Of a DNA stretch of 64,000 nucleotides, positions 27,715 to 35,509 are shown in pieces. Made by a program: the position numbers and the translations under genes. The DNA comes from Paludibacter propionicigenes WB4 (lineage in GTDB: Bacteria > Bacteroidota > Bacteroidia > Bacteroidales > Paludibacteraceae). The stretch lies in NCBI RefSeq assembly GCF_000183135.1, contig NC_014734.1:2046001-2110000 (forward strand). Reading direction: 5' to 3'. The first letter of the stretch is position 1, and every line of letters starts with the position of its first letter. The notes under the pieces were generated by a model. It was not told where the DNA came from. It saw only the letters and a list, made by a program, of their open reading frames with translations, and ran no database searches.

Positions 27715-28422
27715 CTATTCTTCTTTCACCTGAGGGGTAATAAGTTTGTAACCTTTACCGTGAATATTGATAATAGCTACGTTTTCATCGTCTTTCAACA
27801 ATTTGCGTAATTTAGTGATATACACATCCATGCTACGTGCATTGAAGTAATTATCATCAACCCATATTGTTTTCAGCGCAAAATTGCGTTCTAAAATACT
27901 ATTGGCATTAGCAGCCAAAAGGTTCAGTAATTCTGATTCTTTGGTTGTAAGCTTTTTAGATTCGCCTTCGTATGTAAGCATCTGTTTTTGAGCATCAAAA
28001 ACAAACTCTCCGATTTGATAGGTAACAACATCTTTCGCACGTTTACCTTTTACTCTACGCAAGATAGATTCAATGCGGTAAAGTAATTCCTCCATGCTGA
28101 ATGGTTTTGATAAATAATCATCAGCACCTAATTTAAATCCTTGCAAAATATCTTCTTTCATCGATTTTGCTGTAAGGAAAATAATAGGCACTTCAGAATT
28201 TAATGAGCGCACGTCGGCAGCCAATGCGAATCCGTCTTTCTTAGGCATCATCACATCAAAAACACATAAGTCATATTTGTTCTTAGAAAAAGCTCTGTAG
28301 CCGGCTTCACCATCAGGTTGTAAGTCTGCATCGTAACCTTTTGTCTGCAAATATTCTCTGAGAAGCATGCCAAGATTTTCATCATCTTCGCACAACAAAA
28401 TTTTTACTTTTTCGTCAGTCAT
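27715..28422 (-). CDS. rprY: Response regulator, OmpR/PhoB family (RprY-like)
   Basis: A 235-residue response regulator. The receiver domain has the acidic pair in CEDDE near residues 11-15, the phospho-acceptor D56 in VFDVMMPKKDGF and the conserved Lys in YLSKPF near residue 108. A winged-helix DNA-binding domain follows, with TTKESELLNLLAANANSIL and RSMDVYITKLRKLLK. The sequence resembles Bacteroides RprY, which controls genes including envelope and redox functions. Its ATG overlaps the stop of the upstream histidine kinase by four bases, so the pair is translationally coupled. The name is based on remembered similarity and position beside a matching kinase. Confidence 0.88.
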   Translation of the reverse strand: MTDEKVKILLCEDDENLGMLLREYLQTKGYDADLQPDGEAGYRAFSKNKYDLCVFDVMMPKKDGFALAADVRSLNSEVPIIFLTAKSMKEDILQGFKLGADDYLSKPFSMEELLYRIESILRRVKGKRAKDVVTYQIGEFVFDAQKQMLTYEGESKKLTTKESELLNLLAANANSILERNFALKTIWVDDNYFNARSMDVYITKLRKLLKDDENVAIINIHGKGYKLITPQVKEE

Positions 28423-29957
28423 AATTCGTAATTTTTTAATGTTGGTATTGTAATAGTGAATTTTGTTCCAATTTTTAATTCGCTTTCCACTTTAATGGAT
28501 CCGCGATGTTCAGTAACTATCTTTTTTACGTAAGCAAGTCCCAATCCAAATCCTTTAACGTTATGCAGATTTCCGGTAGATACACGATAAAATTTTTCGA
28601 AGATTCGTCTTAAGTCGTCTTTATTGATTCCGATTCCATTGTCTTCGATACTAATAATCAAGTTATCCTTCTCATTCCATGTTTCTATTGTCAAGAGTAA
28701 TGGTTTATCGCTGTATTTTAGCGCATTGTCCATTAAATTGAAAATCACATTAGTAAAATGGACTTCATCAACCAAAGCCACATCATTGGCAGCTTTGAGG
28801 TTCGACGTAATTTTGCCTCCTTTACTGGTAACTTTCAAAGAAAAATTATTGACTATATCTGATATTAATGAGTTTATTGATATTTCGTTAAGCTTTAATA
28901 TCGATTTATCTTTTTCAAATATAGCCATTTGCAACACTTTCTCCACTTGCAAACTCAATCGTTTTGTCTCATCTTTTATCACCTTCGAAATGTGTTTCAA
29001 GGTTTCTGGTGTTTTACCTACGCCCGGATCCTGCAACATTTGTGAAGCTAACGAGATGGTCGAAATCGGAGTTTTAAGCTCATGAGTCATATTGTTGACA
29101 AAGTCATTTTTCATATTATTGAGCTTTTTCTGTCTGAAAATGATAATAATAGCTACAATAAATATGCTCAGAATAATTAGTACCAGTGCCAACGAAGGCA
29201 AAAGTAAGTTCATCGAACTTAAGATATAATTTTGCTTTGTTGGAAACGTAACCTGCAAATAGGCTGCTTTGCTCGACTCTTCAAGCGGAAACAGTTTTTG
29301 GGTATATATGTTACTCTGTATTTCTATTTCGTCCTGCTTAATATCCTTATGACAATTATAAATAACTTTTCCTTGCTTATCCACTACCGAATACGTGAAA
29401 GGAAGCGTTACTCCATTATTTACAAGTACCTTAGTCAGGATTCCATCCAAATCCTCAAAATTAACCCGTTCGTTAATCTCCTTCTGATCAATCTCTTTCA
29501 TCCAACGGAAAACCGCCTGATCTAATATCGTTTTAGAACGTGAGAAGTTTTGTTTAAATTTCTCCTGCAAATAGCGAGAAGTTTCTTCGATGGTCGACTG
29601 CCCATGACGCGTTTTTAAACGTATAGTCGGTCTGTTTATCTGCTCAGAAGTCAGTTTAAGATTTCCGGCCATGCTGTCGATGTTCTTCTTCATCTGGCTG
29701 GTCTGAGAATCCTGACTTAACAATCTGCTTTTGCTCCCTGAGTAATCATCGCCTTCGAGCGTTTGCCCCAAATACTCCAAAGCCTCATTTTCCTCTACTA
29801 AACTTACCGTCTGAAACAGACTTCGTTGAACATTGTCATTAAACTGACTTTCAATCATTTCTGCATTTATCCTTACATATCTTGCTTGCAGGAGAATAAG
29901 TCCTACAAAAGTTAATGCCATTGAGATAATAAGAATCCAGATAGTTGCTTTCTTCAT
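28419..29957 (-). CDS. rprX: Membrane-bound sensor histidine kinase (RprX-like)
   Basis: A 512-residue sensor kinase. A transmembrane helix at about residues 6-26 and another near 243-268 flank a periplasmic domain of about 215 residues that would sense an envelope signal. The HisKA phospho-acceptor is H292 in NNMTHELKTP. The ATPase domain has the N box NLMDNALKY, G1 DNGIGI, F-like FEKFYR and G2 GFGLGLAYVKK. It is encoded just ahead of rprY with a four-base overlap. A TAAATTTG box directly upstream (29965-29972) would give an almost leaderless mRNA. Confidence 0.88.
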   Translation of the reverse strand: MKKATIWILIISMALTFVGLILLQARYVRINAEMIESQFNDNVQRSLFQTVSLVEENEALEYLGQTLEGDDYSGSKSRLLSQDSQTSQMKKNIDSMAGNLKLTSEQINRPTIRLKTRHGQSTIEETSRYLQEKFKQNFSRSKTILDQAVFRWMKEIDQKEINERVNFEDLDGILTKVLVNNGVTLPFTYSVVDKQGKVIYNCHKDIKQDEIEIQSNIYTQKLFPLEESSKAAYLQVTFPTKQNYILSSMNLLLPSLALVLIILSIFIVAIIIIFRQKKLNNMKNDFVNNMTHELKTPISTISLASQMLQDPGVGKTPETLKHISKVIKDETKRLSLQVEKVLQMAIFEKDKSILKLNEISINSLISDIVNNFSLKVTSKGGKITSNLKAANDVALVDEVHFTNVIFNLMDNALKYSDKPLLLTIETWNEKDNLIISIEDNGIGINKDDLRRIFEKFYRVSTGNLHNVKGFGLGLAYVKKIVTEHRGSIKVESELKIGTKFTITIPTLKNYEL

Positions 29958-29964
29958 AACACGA

Positions 29965-29972
29965 CAAATTTA
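29965..29972 (-). promoter_or_regulatory. -7 box for the rprX-rprY operon
   Basis: TAAATTTG on the minus strand fits TAnnTTTG. It ends eight bases from the rprX ATG, so transcription would start at or within a few bases of the start codon. Confidence 0.45.
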
Positions 29973-30248
29973 CATCAAAATATATTCTTAAACATCATAT
30001 TAACAACAAAAAGGCGTTATTTTTTATCAAAAACAATATTTATTGTATTATTTTTACATAATAGCCTGATCGAATTTAAACAATAAAGATTATTTTAATA
30101 TAATTCAAGCGCAAACACCTCAAAAAACAAAGAAAAATTTAAATTTTTATATTAAAGGATGCTTATTGCCCATTAATACAGCAATTACATATTAACTATT
30201 TAACACAAAAGAACAATCTACAAGCCTGAAATGCTATTATCAGCAATT

Positions 30249-30854
30249 TCAACGTTTCTTAGCTATCAGCATAAATTGCTCGTAATCTGATATTTTTCCT
30301 TTAATTCTCTCACGCGAAAGCACATTATACGTATGAGTCGAAACAACATCAAAGCCTGCCTGCTCAAACTGTGAAGATAAATGCGCTGTGTCAAATCCGC
30401 AATGAGGAATAGGCTCGAATCTATGAAATGAACCGTCTTCAGTTCGAATATCTCCTACTATTATCACAGCATTAGGCTTCATTATTTTAGACAAGTGAAG
30501 TAAGGCTTTATCAATGTCCGGAATGTGATGAAAGGCCATGCAAGAAAAGACCAAATCAATATCTTGCTTTTGGTATTCAAAAATCTCACCATGTACAATC
30601 TCAACCAATTCATCACCATTCAATTTAGCCTTCAACACCTCTAACATGGATTGAGAAGTGTCTTCGAAAACCAAAGCATTTATTCCGTCTAATAACTGAA
30701 GACCAACCAAGCCTGTGCCCGCTCCGATTTCCAAGCCCTTCCAACTTTTCTGCAACTTTACGTTTTGCAACAGTTCACGAACAAAAATGCGAGTCATAGC
30801 TATCTTTTCAGGACTATCCCATTCAGCAGCCCTCGCAGCAAAATTATCAATCAT
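30249..30854 (-). CDS. Class I SAM-dependent methyltransferase
   Basis: A 201-residue class I methyltransferase. The SAM-binding motif I is LEIGAGTGLVG near residues 41-51, with an acidic residue at the end of the next strand (ALVFEDTS). Motif post I and the helix typical of UbiE-like small-molecule methyltransferases (SCMAFHHIPDIDKALLHLSKIMKPNAV, given here only as its key part FHHIPD) follow, and the C-terminus is short. No signal peptide. The substrate is unknown. It is an isolated minus-strand gene divergent from the S9 peptidase gene; two palindromes lie between their starts. Confidence 0.85.
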   Translation of the reverse strand: MIDNFAARAAEWDSPEKIAMTRIFVRELLQNVKLQKSWKGLEIGAGTGLVGLQLLDGINALVFEDTSQSMLEVLKAKLNGDELVEIVHGEIFEYQKQDIDLVFSCMAFHHIPDIDKALLHLSKIMKPNAVIIVGDIRTEDGSFHRFEPIPHCGFDTAHLSSQFEQAGFDVVSTHTYNVLSRERIKGKISDYEQFMLIAKKR

Positions 30855-30881
30855 ACTTATTATCCTCTATATTCTTTTAAA

Positions 30882-30906
30882 TTAAAACAGTATAACTCTG
30901 TTTTAA
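30882..30906. promoter_or_regulatory. Palindrome TTAAAACAG-N7-CTGTTTTAA in the divergent intergenic region
   Basis: Perfect 9-bp arms (30882-30890 and 30898-30906) with a seven-base spacer, 28 bases upstream of the methyltransferase start. It looks like a dimeric regulator site or a 5' hairpin. Confidence 0.5.
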
Positions 30907-30910
30907 ACCA

Positions 30911-30927
30911 ATTTGTTTAAAACAAAT
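30911..30927. promoter_or_regulatory. Palindrome ATTTGTTTAAAACAAAT
   Basis: Eight-base arms around one central base, four bases beyond the previous palindrome. The two together form a tandem operator-like array between divergent genes. Confidence 0.45.
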
Positions 30928-30977
30928 AAACCAAACTCATCACTTAATTTTAATCGTATAATGATACAAAAAAGCAC

Positions 30978-30985
30978 TATATTTG
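30978..30985 (+). promoter_or_regulatory. -7 box for the S9 peptidase gene
   Basis: TATATTTG fits TAnnTTTG and is 46 bases before the chosen ATG. No clear -33 TTTG. Confidence 0.5.
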
Positions 30986-31031
30986 TACTCATAAAGCTTA
31001 TTTTAAAATTAAAACGGTTCAGTTAGTGAAA

Positions 31032-33110
31032 ATGAAAAACCTATTAAAAACAAGTATTATGGCAATAGCTGTTGTAGCAGCAAGCGGAGCTGCAAACGCC
31101 GAAACTCCTGTTATAGGAAAACAGCACCCAACTATAACAAACAGACTCATGACTCCTGAGGTTCTATGGTCGTTCGGTCGCGTAGGCGGAGTACAAATTT
31201 CTCCCGATAAAACCAAAGTTCTGTATAGCGTGTCCTATTACAGCATAACCGAGAACAAAGGAAATTCAGAGCTTTTTGTTATGAACACCGATGGTTCGGA
31301 CAAAAAACAAATTACCAAAACCGCCACTCGCGAAGCAGCAGCAAAATGGATGAAAGACGGCCAGCACATCGCTTTTTTATCGTCGGAAACCGGAAGCATG
31401 CAACTGTGGACGATGAAAGCCGATGGTAGCGAACGCAAACAAATAACCGACGTAAAAGATGGAATCAATGATTTCGCTTTATCGCCGGACGAAACAAAAC
31501 TTCTTTTTGTAGCCGATGTGAAGTACGGAGAAAGCACCGTAGATAAATACCCCGATCTGCCAAAATCGAGCGGTATAATCGTAACGGATTTAATGTACAA
31601 ACACTGGGACGAATGGACAAAAACCGTTCCACATCCTTTCGTGGCAGATATAAAAGAGGGCAAAATTGCAAATATTATTGACATATTAAACGGTGAACCC
31701 TATGAAAGTCCTATGAAACCCTTTGGTGGAATAGAACAACTTGCCTGGAGCCCCGATGGAAAAACCGTGGCCTACACTTGTAGAAAGAAAACCGGGAAAG
31801 AATATGCTCTTTCAACTAACTCCGATATCTACTTCTACACCCTGTCTACCGGCAAAACAGAGAATAAAACTCAAGGCATGATGGGATACGACCAGAATCC
31901 GACATTCTCGCCCGACGGCAAATGGCTGGCATGGGAAAGCATGGAACGGGATGGATACGAAGCGGATAAAAACCGTTTGTTTGTCATGAATCTGCAAACC
32001 GGCGAAAAGACCGATCTTTCAGCCAACTTCGATCAGAATTCGGGCTCACTGATTTGGACTCCCGACAGCAAATCCATTTATTTTGTAAGCTGCTGGCATG
32101 CTGTCACTCAGATTTACCGTGCAGATATAGCTTCAAAAAAGATAGTACAAATTACAAAAGGAGATCATGACTACTCCTTTGTGGCTCCGATAAAGGACAA
32201 ACTTATTGGCGTAAAACATTCGCTGAGCAAACCCGACGAAATTTATGCTATAAACCCAAAGACAGGAGTTGAAACAGAAATTTCATTTGAGAATAAAGAA
32301 ATTCTGTCTCAACTAGACATGGGAAAGGTAGAAGAACGCTGGATTACCACTACCGACAATAAACAAATGCTTACGTGGGTGGTTTATCCACCTAACTTCG
32401 ATAAGAATAAGAAATATCCAACATTGCTTTTCTGCGAAGGCGGACCACAATCGACAGTGAGCCAGTTTTGGTCGTATCGCTGGAACCTACAGCTCATGGC
32501 GGCCAACGGCTATATAGTAGTTGCACCTAACCGTCGCGGACTTCCAAGCTTTGGTAAAGAATGGCTGGAGCAAATTAGCGGTGATTATGGCGGTCAAAAT
32601 ATGAAAGATTATTTCTCAGCCATCGACGCATTGGCCAAAGAACCCTATGTAAATAAAGATAAGTTGGGTTGCGTAGGTGCAAGCTATGGTGGATTTTCGG
32701 TTTACTGGCTCGCAGGCCATCATGAAAAACGCTTCAAAGCTTTCTTGGCACACGATGGCATGTTCAACTTACCGCAACAATACCTTGAAACAGAAGAGAT
32801 GTGGTTTGTAAACTGGGATTTGGGTGGCGCATACTGGGACAAAGCAAATGCTATTGCACAGCGTTCGTACGCCAACTCTCCGCACTTGTTTGTGGACAAA
32901 TGGGACACTCCTATTTTAGTTATTCACGGCGAAAAAGATTACCGCATTCTGGCTTCACAAGGTATGGCAGCTTTCAATGCAGCTATATTGCGTGGTGTTC
33001 CGGCTGAGATGTTGATCTTCCCCGACGAAAATCACTGGGTACTACAACCTCAAAATGGTATTCTTTGGCAACGTACATTCTACTCGTGGCTGGATAAATG
33101 GTTGAAATAA
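31032..33110 (+). CDS. Secreted S9 prolyl-oligopeptidase family peptidase (dipeptidyl peptidase 5-like)
   Basis: A 692-residue exported serine exopeptidase. A Sec signal peptide (residues 1-24, ending ASGAANA) directs it to the periplasm. The N-terminal beta-propeller carries WD40-like TolB repeats such as ISPDKTKV, AWSPDGKTVAY and TFSPDGKWLAW. The C-terminal alpha/beta-hydrolase domain has the full triad: S551 in GASYGGFS, D636 in HGEKDYRI and H668 in DENHW. The arrangement matches DPP5-like enzymes of Bacteroidales, which release dipeptides from short peptides during amino-acid fermentation. The ATG at 31032 is preferred to a GTG two codons earlier. Monocistronic, ended by the hairpin at 33144-33175. 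Confidence 0.9.
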   Translation: MKNLLKTSIMAIAVVAASGAANAETPVIGKQHPTITNRLMTPEVLWSFGRVGGVQISPDKTKVLYSVSYYSITENKGNSELFVMNTDGSDKKQITKTATREAAAKWMKDGQHIAFLSSETGSMQLWTMKADGSERKQITDVKDGINDFALSPDETKLLFVADVKYGESTVDKYPDLPKSSGIIVTDLMYKHWDEWTKTVPHPFVADIKEGKIANIIDILNGEPYESPMKPFGGIEQLAWSPDGKTVAYTCRKKTGKEYALSTNSDIYFYTLSTGKTENKTQGMMGYDQNPTFSPDGKWLAWESMERDGYEADKNRLFVMNLQTGEKTDLSANFDQNSGSLIWTPDSKSIYFVSCWHAVTQIYRADIASKKIVQITKGDHDYSFVAPIKDKLIGVKHSLSKPDEIYAINPKTGVETEISFENKEILSQLDMGKVEERWITTTDNKQMLTWVVYPPNFDKNKKYPTLLFCEGGPQSTVSQFWSYRWNLQLMAANGYIVVAPNRRGLPSFGKEWLEQISGDYGGQNMKDYFSAIDALAKEPYVNKDKLGCVGASYGGFSVYWLAGHHEKRFKAFLAHDGMFNLPQQYLETEEMWFVNWDLGGAYWDKANAIAQRSYANSPHLFVDKWDTPILVIHGEKDYRILASQGMAAFNAAILRGVPAEMLIFPDENHWVLQPQNGILWQRTFYSWLDKWLK

Positions 33111-33143
33111 ACCAATATTCCCCGAATAAAAAGATTTATACTT

Positions 33144-33175
33144 CAAAGGGCTTTACATTATATGTGAAGCCCTTT
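33144..33175 (+). terminator. Hairpin after the S9 peptidase gene
   Basis: A 14-bp stem, CAAAGGGCTT...AAGCCCTTTG with one wobble, around a short TATA loop. There is no T-run, so it is a weak or Rho-assisted terminator. Confidence 0.6.
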
Positions 33176-33287
33176 GTGCATCAAAGCAAACTTCCAATTA
33201 GCTCTTACCGTAAAGCTAACTAAAATATCGCAACAGCTTAGTATATTAATCGGCATCAATTAATTCATTCGTAAGTATCAATTATAT

Positions 33288-33349
33288 TTATGCTGTACAG
33301 CTCAACAAAATATACTGTACAGCATAATAAGTTATACTGTACAGTATAA
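33288..33349. promoter_or_regulatory. Three CTGTACAG palindromes with exact 22-bp spacing
   Basis: CTGTACAG occurs at 33293-33300, 33315-33322 and 33337-33344, with centres exactly 22 bp apart. The third is inside the perfect 18-bp palindrome TTATACTGTACAGTATAA (33332-33349). The second copy shares TATACTGTACAG with the third as a direct repeat. The first and second also form a 13-bp inverted repeat (33288-33300 and 33315-33327). Two-turn phasing would put three bound dimers on one face of the helix. The regulator is unknown. Confidence 0.75.
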
Positions 33350-33573
33350 ATATCTATAGTCTACATATCAATCTTAAAGTAACTCAAAGACTCAGCTAAT
33401 CGATCAGTATACTTCAATTAATTCCTCGAAAGAAACGGAATAGATTATAGAAACTCCTACGGATTCCTAAAATGATTGAAATAAGAAACCTGCATTTATC
33501 TACAGAATTGTCTCCGAATTTGGGAAGAAAACAACATATAGGCATTCAATATAAATTTCTTGCCAGAATGTTG

Positions 33574-33581
33574 TAATTTTG
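33574..33581 (+). promoter_or_regulatory. -7 box for the ECF sigma factor operon
   Basis: TAATTTTG fits TAnnTTTG and lies 70 bases before the chosen sigma factor ATG. The -33 region is not convincing. An autoregulated ECF promoter could lie elsewhere. Confidence 0.4.
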
Positions 33582-33651
33582 GTGATTATTAAACTTTATA
33601 TTGAAAAGAGATGCAACAAAAACAACCTGGTTTGCATCATCAAAAAAGAAT

Positions 33652-34233
33652 ATGGAATTAAGGACTGCGATAACTGACGAACAACAATTGATTGCCGGAT
33701 GCAAAGCGGGTAAATCGTGGGCTCAAAAAAGGGTTTACGAATTACATGCTCCAGCCATGATGAGCGTTTGTGTGCGGTATGTAAACGATCGGGAAACGGC
33801 CCGCGACTTATTACAGGATGGTTTCATTAAGCTATTTACAAAGATAGATTCATATTCAGGAACAGGGTCATTCGGCGGTTGGATAAGACGAATCTTCGTC
33901 ACCACAGCATTGGAATATCTCAGGCAAAACGATGCATTGAAACAGAGTGAAAGTATTGAAGAATACAGCAATTATATTGAAAATAATGATGTCGGGGTAT
34001 TGGAAAAAATTTCAGTTGATGATTTAATGGCTTGCATTTCAGAATTATCAGACGGATATAGAATCATATTCAATTTATATGCTATCGAAGGTTATTCACA
34101 CGCCGAAATAGCGGAAATACTAAACATAGCTGAAGCCACCTCGCGATCGCAATTTATGAGAGCCCGAAGAATTCTTCAAAAAAACGTACAATCACTTATT
34201 GGACAAGATCATGCAAAACAATATAAACAATAA
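33652..34233 (+). CDS. ECF-family RNA polymerase sigma factor
   Basis: A 193-residue alternative sigma factor. Region 2 is seen in ARDLLQDGFIKLFTKIDSY (about residues 50-68) and the GSFGGWIRRIFVTTALEYLR block that melts the promoter. Region 4 is seen in LSDGYRIIFNLYAIEGYSHAEIAEIL and the recognition helix EATSRSQFMRARRIL. No region 1 or 3, so it belongs to the extracytoplasmic function class, activated on envelope signals. The ATG at 33652 is preferred because the longer frame begins with TTG and lacks family similarity. Its 3' end overlaps the next gene by 23 bases, the usual position of an anti-sigma or sensor gene. Confidence 0.92.
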   Translation: MELRTAITDEQQLIAGCKAGKSWAQKRVYELHAPAMMSVCVRYVNDRETARDLLQDGFIKLFTKIDSYSGTGSFGGWIRRIFVTTALEYLRQNDALKQSESIEEYSNYIENNDVGVLEKISVDDLMACISELSDGYRIIFNLYAIEGYSHAEIAEILNIAEATSRSQFMRARRILQKNVQSLIGQDHAKQYKQ

Positions 34234-35494
34234 CGAACAAGATGCTTTCAATGATATTTTCAGGCAAAAGCTTGAAAATCATCAGCTGCCCGTCGATGCC
34301 GAATGCTGGAACGAGATAGAAGCACGCCTGAACTCCAAGAAAAGAAGGATTATCCCGTTCTGGTTTTGGCTAACAACCGGGGGCACTGCCGTTGCCTTCC
34401 TGGCATTGCTGTTTACTTTGCGTTTGCCTTCCGCGTCTACTGACTTTGCCAGAGACTCTAAACAGATTAAAACCAAACAAATAAACGTACAAAATAAAAT
34501 TGCCGGCAAACAAGCGAGTCATTCTATTTCAACAAAAAAGTCCGCTGAGACGAACCACAAAAATTATCAGACATCTAAAAACAACAAAGTGGAAGATGTT
34601 GTAATTAAAGAACCAAACTTAACGGAAACTGCTACCAAAGAGAATATTAAGATCGAAAACAACGGTGCAAACGAACAACAGTTAGCTCAGGTAACAGACA
34701 ATCGGGAGGCTCCGGCAACAACGAATTCCGTATCTGCTCGTGATTCCGCAAAGAATAATTCTGATAATGTTTTCCAAGACAGATTACTGGCTAAAAACGC
34801 TGAAAGCGAAAAGCCTGCCAAAAAGCCAAAAAAGAAACAAGACCTGTTGCTGGCAGCTGCATTTAGCACCGGTGGAGGCATGAATTTTAGCGGGAACAAT
34901 GGTCTGGTATTTGACAATCCCATTGGAAAGTCATATTTGACGAATGGAATGACAGATTACAGCAACATACTGTCTCAACAGGATTTTTCAGAAAAAAACT
35001 ATATGGCTCCCGTTTCGTTTGGAATCATCGTACGGAAACAGCTAAACAAGGCTATCGGCATTGAGAGTGGACTTGTGTACACTTACTTACTGTCAACATT
35101 TTCTAATTCCGGCATGCAACATCCTGACGCTAAATTGCATCTTCATTATGTAGGCGTTCCTATCAACTTTGTGGGTCTGCTTTGGGATAACCCAACATGG
35201 GAGATCTACTTATCAGGGGGTGGTATGGTGGAAAAAGGAATTCAATCGGTTTATAGTCAGAACCAGTATTCCGGCAACAGGATAATCACTACCATTGCCA
35301 AAACCAATATCAATGGTCTTCAATGGTCGGTAAACGGAGCAATCGGAGTAACGTATAAGGTGCAACGAAACTGGGGAATATATTTCGAACCCAAGCTCTC
35401 TTATTTCTTCGACAATAATCAACCCGCCAGCGCCCGAACCGAAGACCCTGTAGTAATAGGAATATCGGCAGGAGTAAGATTTAGAATCAAATAA
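34211..35494 (+). CDS. Inner-membrane-anchored protein with C-terminal outer-membrane beta-barrel (putative anti-sigma/sensor)
   Basis: A 427-residue protein with an odd layout. Residues 1-40 are cytoplasmic and resemble the short segment (DAECWNEIEARL) found at the start of Bacteroidetes proteins paired with ECF factors. One transmembrane helix is at about 45-66. A charged, Lys/Asn/Glu-rich linker runs to about 215. The last 210 residues are a PorT-like beta-barrel with alternating hydrophobic strands, GxSxGxxY-type turns and a C-terminal aromatic/Arg end. If all parts fold as predicted, one chain would span inner membrane, periplasm and outer membrane. The start is the ATG at 34211, overlapping the sigma gene. 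Binding to the sigma factor is inferred from position only. Confidence 0.75.
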   Translation: MQNNINNNEQDAFNDIFRQKLENHQLPVDAECWNEIEARLNSKKRRIIPFWFWLTTGGTAVAFLALLFTLRLPSASTDFARDSKQIKTKQINVQNKIAGKQASHSISTKKSAETNHKNYQTSKNNKVEDVVIKEPNLTETATKENIKIENNGANEQQLAQVTDNREAPATTNSVSARDSAKNNSDNVFQDRLLAKNAESEKPAKKPKKKQDLLLAAAFSTGGGMNFSGNNGLVFDNPIGKSYLTNGMTDYSNILSQQDFSEKNYMAPVSFGIIVRKQLNKAIGIESGLVYTYLLSTFSNSGMQHPDAKLHLHYVGVPINFVGLLWDNPTWEIYLSGGGMVEKGIQSVYSQNQYSGNRIITTIAKTNINGLQWSVNGAIGVTYKVQRNWGIYFEPKLSYFFDNNQPASARTEDPVVIGISAGVRFRIK

Positions 35495-35509
35495 TAAAAC
35501 TCAATCGTT

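Larger units (their letters stand above)
33180..33600 (+). other. Non-coding region upstream of the ECF/serpin locus
   Basis: About 420 bases without a credible gene. It contains three phased CTGTACAG palindromes (33288-33349) and, nearer the sigma factor gene, one -7 box at 33574-33581. The rest is AT-rich with no other clear structure. Confidence 0.7.

Noticed and set aside
28624-29085. Plus-strand 153-codon open frame inside rprX
   Set aside because: Antisense to the kinase core motifs; no domain and no promoter.
33288-33349. LexA (SOS) boxes
   Set aside because: CTGTACAG has the E. coli half-sites CTGT and ACAG but without the eight-base spacer, and Bacteroidetes LexA sites are not established to look like this.
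33288-33349. CRISPR array
   Set aside because: Only three 8-18 bp palindromic units with 14-base gaps; far too short for repeats and spacers, and no cas genes are present.
33601-33651. TTG start for the ECF sigma factor
   Set aside because: The additional 17 residues lack family similarity and an ATG at 33652 fits the normal N-terminus.
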